Part shown: piece by piece, positions 56,775 to 64,000 of the stretch
Layout: the number at the start of each line of letters is the position of its first letter
Position numbering within the stretch: position 1 is the first letter of the stretch
DNA from: Anaerovibrio lipolyticus LB2005
Lineage (GTDB): Bacteria; Bacillota; Negativicutes; Selenomonadales; Selenomonadaceae
Assembly (NCBI RefSeq): GCF_000621545.1
Contig: NZ_JHYA01000005.1
Coordinates: 124,001-188,000 of the forward strand
Length of the DNA stretch: 64,000 nucleotides
Direction of reading: 5' to 3'
Position numbers and translations under genes: made by a program
Notes under the pieces: generated by a model
What the model was told of the DNA's origin: nothing
What the model saw: only the letters and a program-made list of their open reading frames with translations
Databases searched by the model: none

Positions 56775-58115
56775 ATGGAACTGGATAGCCTTTCTTCGCT
56801 TGAAAAACGTGAGATTTTATTTACTGATATAAAAAATGCCATTGAGGTCAACTGGATCAACAATTCCAAGCTACCCAACAATGATGCTATTATTCGTTCT
56901 GTTCTCAACTTGTCAGATATTGATTCCGCTGAGGCACGCTTGAGACGTTTTGCACCATTTATCAAGATGATATTTCCAGAAACTGTAGAGTCAAAGGGAA
57001 TAATTGAATCCCCATTGGTGGAGGTGCCAGAGCTAAGAAAAGCTCTTAACCGTGAAAAAATAGGTGCCAATTTGGCGGGTAAGCTCTATATGAAGATGGA
57101 CAGTATGTTACCTATAGGAGGCTCCGTAAAGGATAGAGGCGGCATCTATGAGGTGCTGAAATATACCGAGGATTTGGCTGTAAAGAACGGTGTACTGGAA
57201 AGCTATGAGGATGATTATTGCAAGCTGGCCAGTCCTGCCGCCAAGGCCTTTTTTAGTACAAAAAAATTACATATAGGCTCCACTGGTAATTTGGGGCTTA
57301 GTGTAGGTCTTATGGGCAAGGCCATAGGTTACGAAATAATTGTTCACATGTCCTCTGACGCAGCGGAGTGGAAAAAAGAGCTGCTTCGCAGTAAAGGGGT
57401 AATCATAAAGACCTATGAGGGTGATTACGTTGAGGCTGTTTCCAAGGCAAGGGCCGAATCAGAGGTTGATGCCAATGGTCATTTTGTTGATGACGAGGAT
57501 TCCAAAGAAATGTTTTTGGGCTACGCTGTTGCTGGCAAGAGGCTTAAAAAGCAGATGCGACAGCAGGGCATAGTAGTGGATGATAAGCATCCTCTGTTTG
57601 TATATATTCCATGTGGTGTAGGTGGTGCTCCTGGCGGTATTACCTTTGGCCTTAGACAGTTTTTGGGTGACAATGTACACTGCTTTTTTATAGAGCCAAC
57701 CCAGGCTCCTTGTGTGCTTTTGGGTATGGTTACTGGCCTTTACAATAATATTACTGTTCAGGATATTGGACTATCCGGGAAAACCCATGCTGATGGACTG
57801 GCAGTGGGCAGACCATCGGCGGTTATTGGTGATTTCATCAAGCCATTTTTGACTGGAATTATTACTGTCAAGGACAAAAGACTTTTCGATTATTTGCGCA
57901 TTTTGTGGGAGTCAGAAAAGATTTTCATAGAGCCTAGCTCCTGTTCAGCCATTCATGGTCCTGTTTGCTGGAGCCATTCCAAGGAGATGGATGATTATCT
58001 GGAGGATAATAATCTTCATCGTTATATGGAAAACGCAACCCATATTATTTGGGCCACCGGTGGTGGAATGGTGCCTGAGGATATTCGTCAGGAGCTTTTG
58101 GCGAAAAGAGTTTGA
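56775..58115 (+). CDS. dsdA: D-serine ammonia-lyase
   Basis: 446 aa, the family length. PLP fold-type II enzyme that converts D-serine to pyruvate and ammonia. The Schiff-base lysine is Lys119 in 'PIGGSVKDRGGIYE'. 'STGNLGLSVGLMG' is the phosphate/substrate loop, and 'CGVGGAPGGITFGL' is the glycine-rich PLP phosphate loop. 'EPSSCSAIHGP' near the end is also typical of DsdA. No DsdC regulator or DsdX permease adjoins it. It is 44 bases upstream of hyfB in the same direction with no terminator between, so some read-through into the hydrogenase genes is possible. Confidence 0.93.
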   Translation: MELDSLSSLEKREILFTDIKNAIEVNWINNSKLPNNDAIIRSVLNLSDIDSAEARLRRFAPFIKMIFPETVESKGIIESPLVEVPELRKALNREKIGANLAGKLYMKMDSMLPIGGSVKDRGGIYEVLKYTEDLAVKNGVLESYEDDYCKLASPAAKAFFSTKKLHIGSTGNLGLSVGLMGKAIGYEIIVHMSSDAAEWKKELLRSKGVIIKTYEGDYVEAVSKARAESEVDANGHFVDDEDSKEMFLGYAVAGKRLKKQMRQQGIVVDDKHPLFVYIPCGVGGAPGGITFGLRQFLGDNVHCFFIEPTQAPCVLLGMVTGLYNNITVQDIGLSGKTHADGLAVGRPSAVIGDFIKPFLTGIITVKDKRLFDYLRILWESEKIFIEPSSCSAIHGPVCWSHSKEMDDYLEDNNLHRYMENATHIIWATGGGMVPEDIRQELLAKRV

Positions 58116-58159
58116 TAAATATATAAATATAGATATTTAGTTGATTTGGAGTTGAAAAA

Positions 58160-60148
58160 ATGGATTTTATGGTACTTTCCCTTCTGGTTTATCTGTTGGG
58201 AGCTGTGACATTTATTTGGCCGAAAAAGGCTGAATTAGTGGCACATTATTTTGGTATGCTTTGCTCCATTGCAGCCAGCGGATTGGTGGCTTTTTCATCA
58301 TTGAGCTATCTTCTTTCCTCTGACAGCGTATGGCTTATTGATATGGCCTGGGGGCAATATACCCTGCAGGCCGATGGCTGGAGCGGGGCTTTTCTTTTGA
58401 TTACTGGTGTAGCTGGTGTAATCATCAGTATTTATGCCATTGATTATGGCAAGGGATATCTGGGCAGCCGAATTAGGGCATTGGGTGGCCTATGGAATTT
58501 ATTCCTTATGTCAATTGTTTTGGTACTCATTGCCGGTGATGCCTTTACCTTTATTATTGCTTGGGAAATCATGGCCTTGGTTTCCTTCTTGCTGGTAAAT
58601 CATGAGTCGGAAAAGAAAAAGACTGTTAGTGCAGCTTATCAGTATATGGTAATGACCCATATTGGAACAGCGGCTATTATGGTGGCCTTTTACTTGGTAG
58701 CCAGTGCCGCAGAGAGCTTTTCCTTTATCGATATGGCCAACAATAATTTATCCGGTTACATGAAAAATGTGGCTTTTTTGTTTGCCTTTGGCGGCTTCGC
58801 TTTAAAGTCAGGTCTTATGCCACTTCATATATGGCTGCCAAATGCTCACCCGGCAGCACCTAGTCACGTATCTGCTCTTATGAGTGGTGTTATGTTAAAG
58901 GTGGCTCTTTATGGCTTTGGTCGCTTTGCCTTCCAGTTTATTGGTATGGATGTATTCTGGTATGGACTTATTGTAATGGTTGTGGGCCTGATTTCCGCCT
59001 TTTTAGGTGTACTCTATGCCACTATGGAAGTTGACATGAAGCGCATTTTGGCCTATTCCTCCGTGGAAAATATGGGTATTATTTTCTCAGCCTTTGGTTG
59101 TGGCATGGTGCTTTACTCCATGAAATTCCCTATGCTCTCCGTGGTTGCCTTTACTGCGGCCCTGGTTCATGCTGCCAGCCATAGCCTTATGAAGGGACTG
59201 CTCTTCATGAGTGCCGGATGTGTAATGCATGCTACTGGCAGTAAAAATATTGAACACATGGGTGGACTGGCAAGAAAAATGCCTTATACCGCTTTATTTA
59301 CCTTGATTGGATCTATGGCCCTGTCTTCCATGCCATTCACCAGTGGCTTGGTAGGGGAGTGGCTTACTTTACAGAGCTTTATTACCTTTGCTCAGCAGGC
59401 TGGATCACCGGAATTACGTTTATTGGTGGTATTTGCCTTTATTATGCTGGGACTGACTGGTGCTACAGCCCTGGGTTGCTTTGTACGTATGTATGGCATT
59501 GCCTTTTTGGGTCGAGCCCGTACCAGTATAGTGGAGAAGGCTCACGAAATGCCGTTCTTCATGCTGGCTGGTCTGGCCCTTGAAGCTGTTTTGATTGTTT
59601 TTGTTGGTGTAATGCCAGATTTTCTGGTAAATCTTATGCAGCGGGTCGTTTCCGGAAGTGGCATTATCCTTATGGGCAATCCATTGGGAATAATGTGGGG
59701 TGGAAGCGGCTACTATGCACTGTATAGTCCTGCTCTTATCTTTATTGTCTTTGCTTTTATTGGTGTATTTATGGTTGCTGCCGTTTATCGTTCCAGCACC
59801 TTCCAGGCAAAGGAGGTTACATGGAACTGCGGTACTGTGCCTACCTCCCGTCAACAGTATTCTGCCACTGGCTTCAGTAAGCCACTGCGCCGCGCCTTTG
59901 ACGGTATTCTCAATCCAAGGCGCCGTACCACATATCTCCGCAAGGAGCATGCTTATTTCGGTCGTAAGCTCCATTATGAGCTGTCCATTCCGGACCTCTT
60001 TAATGACAAGCTGTACAAGCCACTTCAGCAGATGCTGATAAATTCATCCTCATCCTTCCACAGAATTCAGGAGGGAAGTGTTAGTATTTATATTGGCTAC
60101 ACCATGGTGGCCATGATTGTTGTATTGATTTGGGGGGTACTGTTGTAA
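58160..60148 (+). CDS. hyfB: Hydrogenase-4 subunit B (NuoL/MrpA-like antiporter subunit)
   Basis: 662 aa, about 15 membrane helices, close to E. coli HyfB (672 aa). The proton_antipo_M core has 'AWEIMALVSFLLVNHE', 'LMPLHIWLPNAHPAAPSHVSA' (in parts 'LMPLHIWLPNAHP' and 'APSHVSALMSG'), and 'DMKRILAYSSVENMG'. These are the ion-channel residues shared with NuoL/M/N and Mrp subunits. It should carry H+ or Na+ across the membrane as electrons reach the hydrogenase. RBS 'ggag'. First of five overlapping hyf genes; its stop shares a base with the hyfC start. Confidence 0.92.
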   Translation: MDFMVLSLLVYLLGAVTFIWPKKAELVAHYFGMLCSIAASGLVAFSSLSYLLSSDSVWLIDMAWGQYTLQADGWSGAFLLITGVAGVIISIYAIDYGKGYLGSRIRALGGLWNLFLMSIVLVLIAGDAFTFIIAWEIMALVSFLLVNHESEKKKTVSAAYQYMVMTHIGTAAIMVAFYLVASAAESFSFIDMANNNLSGYMKNVAFLFAFGGFALKSGLMPLHIWLPNAHPAAPSHVSALMSGVMLKVALYGFGRFAFQFIGMDVFWYGLIVMVVGLISAFLGVLYATMEVDMKRILAYSSVENMGIIFSAFGCGMVLYSMKFPMLSVVAFTAALVHAASHSLMKGLLFMSAGCVMHATGSKNIEHMGGLARKMPYTALFTLIGSMALSSMPFTSGLVGEWLTLQSFITFAQQAGSPELRLLVVFAFIMLGLTGATALGCFVRMYGIAFLGRARTSIVEKAHEMPFFMLAGLALEAVLIVFVGVMPDFLVNLMQRVVSGSGIILMGNPLGIMWGGSGYYALYSPALIFIVFAFIGVFMVAAVYRSSTFQAKEVTWNCGTVPTSRQQYSATGFSKPLRRAFDGILNPRRRTTYLRKEHAYFGRKLHYELSIPDLFNDKLYKPLQQMLINSSSSFHRIQEGSVSIYIGYTMVAMIVVLIWGVLL

Positions 60149-61032
60149 TGGAATATATAGTGACAAGTATCGGCCTCAGTTTGGTACAGGGATTTGTGTT
60201 ATTGCTGATTGCCCCATTGGTGGCTGGTATAATTAACAAGGTTAAGGCACGGCTCCAGAAGCGTCAGGGTGCCAGCATTTTTCAGGAGTATTTTGATATC
60301 TGCAAGTGGTGGAAGAAGGCCACAATTTTGACTCCATATACCGGGGTTATCTTTGTGCTGGCTCCAGTGGTTTATTTTATGACCTCTTTTATGGCAGCCA
60401 CCATGGTTCCAGGCTTTCTGACTGGTCAGTTCAGTATGGGTGATGCCTTCATTTTCGTGTATATTTTAGCCCTGGGCCGTTTCTTTATGACCCTTTCTTC
60501 AATGGATGCGGCCACTTCCTTTGGCGGCATGGGTGGTTCCCGTGAAATCTACATTTCCGTATTGGTGGAGCCTGCGGTTATGCTGGCTATTCTCATTAAC
60601 AGCATCCGCTATCATTCCACGACCCTTTCTGCCATGGTAATTGACTACAATGAGGCGTTCTTTACCGTGTCTGCTGTTTTGGCTTGTGTTGCCTTTTTCC
60701 TGGTTATGCTGGCAGAAAACAGCCGTCTTCCGGTGGACAATCCGGATACCCATTTGGAGCTAACCATGATTCACGAGTGCATGACTCTGGAGTATTCCGG
60801 AAAGCTTTTGTCCCTTATTCATTTGGGCAGCTATCTTAAAATTGTCGTTTTTCTGGCTTTGTTTGGTGCCCTTTATGTGCCGGTGGAAATTCCTTTGGCA
60901 CTGAAGGTACTGTTGGGGGCAGTGCTTATCGGTATTGTGGAAACCCTCAACAATAAAATGCGCCTTTTCAAGGTCCGTGTATATCTTGGTGCCGCAATAG
61001 TTCTCTTATTGCTGGCTATTATTGCAGAATAA
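60148..61032 (+). CDS. hyfC: Hydrogenase-4 subunit C (NuoH-like)
   Basis: 294 aa, eight or so helices. 'GIINKVKARLQKRQGASIFQEY' (in parts 'KARLQKRQGASIFQEY') and 'ENSRLPVDNPDTHLELTMIHE' (in parts 'ENSRLPVDNPDTHLEL') are the NuoH/HycD/HyfC signature loops that link the membrane arm to the hydrogenase module. The ATG at 60148 overlaps the hyfB stop by one base and has 'ggggggt' upstream; an in-frame ATG at 60130 lies inside hyfB and lacks an RBS. Confidence 0.92.
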   Translation: MEYIVTSIGLSLVQGFVLLLIAPLVAGIINKVKARLQKRQGASIFQEYFDICKWWKKATILTPYTGVIFVLAPVVYFMTSFMAATMVPGFLTGQFSMGDAFIFVYILALGRFFMTLSSMDAATSFGGMGGSREIYISVLVEPAVMLAILINSIRYHSTTLSAMVIDYNEAFFTVSAVLACVAFFLVMLAENSRLPVDNPDTHLELTMIHECMTLEYSGKLLSLIHLGSYLKIVVFLALFGALYVPVEIPLALKVLLGAVLIGIVETLNNKMRLFKVRVYLGAAIVLLLLAIIAE

Positions 61033-61047
61033 GGGGGTCACAGAAAT

Positions 61048-61677
61048 ATGGATTATTTAGTAGTGTTCTTAGTTCTTGTGGTTTTCCTGCAAACCAGAGT
61101 TACGGACTTAAAAAGAGCAGTTATCTGTTTGGCTAGTCAGTCGGTAATCATTGCAATTGCTTGCTTTGTTATCGGTTTTTCCCATGGCAACGACATCCAT
61201 GCCATAATGCCTGGTGTATTGACTCTTATCGTTAAGGTTATCTTCATTCCAGGTGCTGTATATCGTCTGGTAAACAAATTGAAAAACGAGCGGGAAATCG
61301 TTTCCGCCAGTAATGTAAATTATTCCACCATGGCGGCGGCCCTCTTTTTAGTAATGGGCTATGCCTTGGTTGAGCGTCTTATGCCTGGTTCTGTTGGCCG
61401 TGATATAGTGGCAGCGTCTATTTTGATGATTATGACCGGCCTTTCACTGATGGTGCTCCGAAAGCGTGCCATTATTCAGATTTGCGGTCTTATAACCTTG
61501 GAAAATGGCATCTATCTGTTAGGCCTTCTCATGACTGAAGGCTTGCCTCTGGTGGTGGAGCTTGGCGTTTTCCTGGATGTGCTGATTGCCGTAGTGGTTC
61601 TGGTTATACTTACCTCCAGAATGCGTCTGTCCTTTATGACAACTGATACAAGCGTAATGAAAAAATTGAAGGGGTAA
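61048..61677 (+). CDS. hyfE: Hydrogenase-4 subunit E (NuoK-like)
   Basis: 209 aa, six or seven helices. The second half carries 'LEMTGLSLMVLRKRAIIQI'-type sequence (here 'GLSLMVLRKRAIIQICG') and 'LENGIYLLGL', in which the buried Glu matches the NuoK/HyfE ion-path residue; 'VELGVFLDVLIAVVVL' follows. It forms part of the membrane ion-translocating arm. Sixteen bases after hyfC with RBS 'aaggggg'. Confidence 0.9.
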   Translation: MDYLVVFLVLVVFLQTRVTDLKRAVICLASQSVIIAIACFVIGFSHGNDIHAIMPGVLTLIVKVIFIPGAVYRLVNKLKNEREIVSASNVNYSTMAAALFLVMGYALVERLMPGSVGRDIVAASILMIMTGLSLMVLRKRAIIQICGLITLENGIYLLGLLMTEGLPLVVELGVFLDVLIAVVVLVILTSRMRLSFMTTDTSVMKKLKG

Positions 61678-61680
61678 TTT

Positions 61681-63183
61681 ATGAATTTAGATATACGAGA
61701 ATTAATATATATAATACTTGCCCTACCATTGGTTTTCAGCGCTATCTCGGCGGTAAATTTTCTGGGCAAGAATGTACTTCATTGGTTGAACCGTTTGGTG
61801 GCAACCGGAGTTGGGGCAGCTATTGTTATGCTGCTGATGACCTTTGATGCCAATATCCCATTTGCTGGTCAATACATCTATTTAGATGCCCTCAGTATGT
61901 GGATGCTTATGATAATTGGTACTCTGTATTTTGCCTTTGCCTGGACCAGTAAGGCATACTTGGATAGAGATACCAATAAGCGCTATGGATACCTTAGACG
62001 CTTTGGTTATCTCGAGGGGCGTTTCTATGCTCTTTCCCATATATTCGTATGGATTATGATGCTGGTGGTGCTGGTAAATAATTTGGGTCTTATGTGGGTT
62101 ACCATTGAGGCGACCACCTTGGTTTCAGCATTGTTGGTGGCCTTTAAGTTTACCCGTACCTCCTTGGAGGCTACATGGAAGTATGTAATGGTATGTACAG
62201 TAGGTATCTGTCTGGCCCTTTTGGGTACCATTATTGTTTACTATATTCAGCTTTCTGCCATGGGCAGCGATAACCCATTAAATTGGCTGTACATGGTGGA
62301 GCACAGCAAGAATATCGATCCGGTTATGGCTAAGTTCGCCTTTTGCTTTCTCTTTGTGGGCTATGGTACCAAGATTGGTTTAGCACCAATGCACGCCTGG
62401 TTGCCTGATGCCCACTCCGAGGCCCCGGCCTTGACCAGTGGTCTGTTATCCGGCTCATTATGTATTTGTGCTATTTATGTGCTTATCCGTAACATCGTTA
62501 TTCTCATGCCATCTATTGGCATAGATTTCATCAGCGGCTTATGCCTGTTTTTTGGTATATTTACCATTGCTGTGGCTGTACCGTTTGTGGTGGTGCAGCG
62601 CGACATCAAGCGCATGCTGGCCTATTCCTCCATGGAAAACTTCGGCCTTATGGTTGCAGGACTTGGTTTATTTGTACCAATTGCCGCTCAGGCCATGCTG
62701 CTGCACATGTTTAACCATGCACTGGTAAAATATTCACTGTTTTATACAGCTGGTACTATTATGGAGGAGTACGGAACGAAAAATATGATGCGGATTCATG
62801 GCATGATGGTTCAGGTGCCTCGGACAGCCTGCTTTTTACTTCTAAGTATTGTTGCTATCCTTGGTATGCCACCATTTGGTGTATTTTTCAGTAAATTTTA
62901 CATGATCTATGGCTTCTTTACCGCCGAGCATCCTTGGTTGGGCGTTATCACCCTGATATTGTTGGCTGGTATGCTGATTGGTATCCTGTATCATATTCTC
63001 CGCATGATGGGTGGTCAGTCGAAAAAGAAATCCTCCGGAGAGCTTTTTGGTGTTATTGATTCCTTGACCATTGCCGGATTGCTAATCTTTAGTGGAATTG
63101 CCAGTGCCGGGTTAAGTGAAATTACTGTCCTTAACCGCCTGTTGGAGGCTGCGGCCAAGATTGTATTGGGAGGTGTCGCATAA
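61681..63183 (+). CDS. hyfF: Hydrogenase-4 subunit F (NuoN/M-like antiporter subunit)
   Basis: 500 aa, about 14 helices. Core motifs are 'VTIEATTLVSALLVAF', 'KIGLAPMHAWLPDAHSEAP' and 'DIKRMLAYSSMENFGLMV', the antiporter-like channel helices. It is the second antiporter-type subunit of the complex, placed as in E. coli hyf. There is a three-base gap after hyfE, and its stop overlaps the next start by one base. Confidence 0.92.
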   Translation: MNLDIRELIYIILALPLVFSAISAVNFLGKNVLHWLNRLVATGVGAAIVMLLMTFDANIPFAGQYIYLDALSMWMLMIIGTLYFAFAWTSKAYLDRDTNKRYGYLRRFGYLEGRFYALSHIFVWIMMLVVLVNNLGLMWVTIEATTLVSALLVAFKFTRTSLEATWKYVMVCTVGICLALLGTIIVYYIQLSAMGSDNPLNWLYMVEHSKNIDPVMAKFAFCFLFVGYGTKIGLAPMHAWLPDAHSEAPALTSGLLSGSLCICAIYVLIRNIVILMPSIGIDFISGLCLFFGIFTIAVAVPFVVVQRDIKRMLAYSSMENFGLMVAGLGLFVPIAAQAMLLHMFNHALVKYSLFYTAGTIMEEYGTKNMMRIHGMMVQVPRTACFLLLSIVAILGMPPFGVFFSKFYMIYGFFTAEHPWLGVITLILLAGMLIGILYHILRMMGGQSKKKSSGELFGVIDSLTIAGLLIFSGIASAGLSEITVLNRLLEAAAKIVLGGVA

Positions 63184-64000
63184 TGATGACAACTATTATG
63201 CCAGAGGCCATCCTTATGGCAGCTGAAAAGATGTCCGCAGGTGGCAAGCATCCTCTCACAGCCATGTTTGGTCGTGATGAAACAGCCAATGGTGTGGGCT
63301 ATGTTATATATTGTTATTTTGAAATTCCCGAAAATAAGACCGTGGATGGATTTAAGGTAGTATTTAATCCAAACGGTTCTTTGGAGTATGATAGTATCAC
63401 CCATATTATCCCGGCGGCTGCCTGGTATGAAAGGGAAATTAAGGATATGTTTGGCTTGGTGCCAAAGGGTCATCCTGATCTTCGCTCATTAGTGCTTCAT
63501 GAAACCTTTCCAGAGGATTTTTACCCTCTCCGTAAGAACGTAAAGGTTAATGCCAAGGTGCGGGGGGAACGCCAGTTTAAGGTGCGTACTGCCAAGGGTG
63601 AAGGCCTTTTTGAGGTGCCGGTTGGACCAATTCATGCTGGTATCATTGAGCCAGGGCATTTCCGCTTCAGTCAGGCCGGTGAAGCCATGCTTCAGCTGGA
63701 TGCCAAGCTCTTTTACACTCATCGTGGCATAGAAAAGGCAGTGGAGGGCAAGACTCCTTATGAGGCTCTGCCTATAGTGGAGCGCATTTGCGGGGCCTGC
63801 AGTGTTTCCAACACCTGGAGCTTCTGTCAGGCGGTGGAAAAGGCTGTTAATGTTAAGGTTCCAAGACGTGCTGAAATTATCCGCACCCTGTTAATGGAGC
63901 TGGAACGTATCACCAATCATGTTGGCGATATCGGCAATATTCCCGCAGGTGTGGGCTTCAATCCAGCCATCAGCCTTGGTGGCCGCCTGAAGGAAAAGCT
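63183..64000 (+). CDS. hyfG: [NiFe] hydrogenase large subunit (NuoC-NuoD fusion), 5' part
   Basis: Starts at ATG 63183, overlapping the hyfF stop by one base, and runs open to the window edge (272 codons). The NuoC-like part (about 1-115) ends in 'WYEREIKDMFGL' and the loop with 'FPLR' spacing ('EDFYPLRKN'). The NuoD/HycE-like part begins with 'VPVGPIHAGIIEPGHFRF'. It contains the first Ni-binding pair 'ERICGACSVSNT' (Cys203 and Cys206), so this is a true group 4 hydrogenase subunit and not complex I NuoD, which lacks these Cys. The second Cys pair lies outside the window. Confidence 0.92.
   Translation, partial: MMTTIMPEAILMAAEKMSAGGKHPLTAMFGRDETANGVGYVIYCYFEIPENKTVDGFKVVFNPNGSLEYDSITHIIPAAAWYEREIKDMFGLVPKGHPDLRSLVLHETFPEDFYPLRKNVKVNAKVRGERQFKVRTAKGEGLFEVPVGPIHAGIIEPGHFRFSQAGEAMLQLDAKLFYTHRGIEKAVEGKTPYEALPIVERICGACSVSNTWSFCQAVEKAVNVKVPRRAEIIRTLLMELERITNHVGDIGNIPAGVGFNPAISLGGRLKEK

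Overview
The window looks like a chromosome segment from an anaerobic, diderm Firmicute of the Negativicutes (Selenomonas/Anaerovibrio-like). The assignment is inferred from gene content, not from a marker gene. Core genes are Firmicute-type: divIVA, sepF, pyrR, an S-box leader on metK, and typA, greA and lysS. These sit beside a giant secreted filamentous adhesin of the LktA type, which is expected only in outer-membrane bacteria. Methylmalonyl-CoA decarboxylase and a Hyf-type membrane [NiFe] hydrogenase fit a propionate- and H2-handling fermenter. No rRNA, tRNA, CRISPR array, insertion sequence or prophage was recognised.

Layout. 1-2.7 kb: end of an FAD oxidoreductase, scpB, then a compact extracytoplasmic redox cassette (TlpA-like lipoprotein, 46-aa CD1871A-type CXXC protein, NapH-like ferredoxin, tiny secreted Cys peptide). 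3.0-20.2 kb: one 5748-aa adhesin. 20.2-20.45 kb: a scar with a minus-oriented terminator hairpin and a decayed copy of the scpB 3' end. 20.45-24.75 kb: DUF4127, divIVA-lspA-rluD and pyrR. 25.0-33.4 kb: a tightly packed plus-strand run of DUF3737, MATE, a PatB-type lyase, an RsbW/RsbV/RsbU-like partner-switching set, and an unusual protein joining a degenerate NRPS condensation domain to a cNMP-binding-like domain. 33.5-45.0 kb: a small membrane protein, SAM riboswitch-metK, a hybrid histidine kinase with two periplasmic binding domains, and on the minus strand a CheB-like protein with two tandem amino-acid-permease/histidine-kinase fusions. 45.2-49.9 kb: typA, sepF, greA-lysS. 50-55.1 kb: a PTS EIIC and the fruR-fruK-fruA operon. 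55.4-58.1 kb: an exported HAD phosphatase and dsdA. 58.2-64.0 kb: hyfB-hyfC-hyfE-hyfF-hyfG, the last cut by the window edge.

Best candidates for undescribed biology. First, the partner-switching operon that ends in the condensation-like/cNMP-like protein, which has lost the HHxxxDG active site. Second, the CheB-like/APC-kinase operon. Its CheB has Asn where the phospho-acceptor Asp should be, and both permease-fused kinases have damaged ATP-binding boxes, which suggests a permease-based sensing complex that no longer uses ordinary phosphotransfer. Third, the 19 kb adhesin segment lies between direct repeats derived from the end of scpB, which may record how it arrived or was rearranged.
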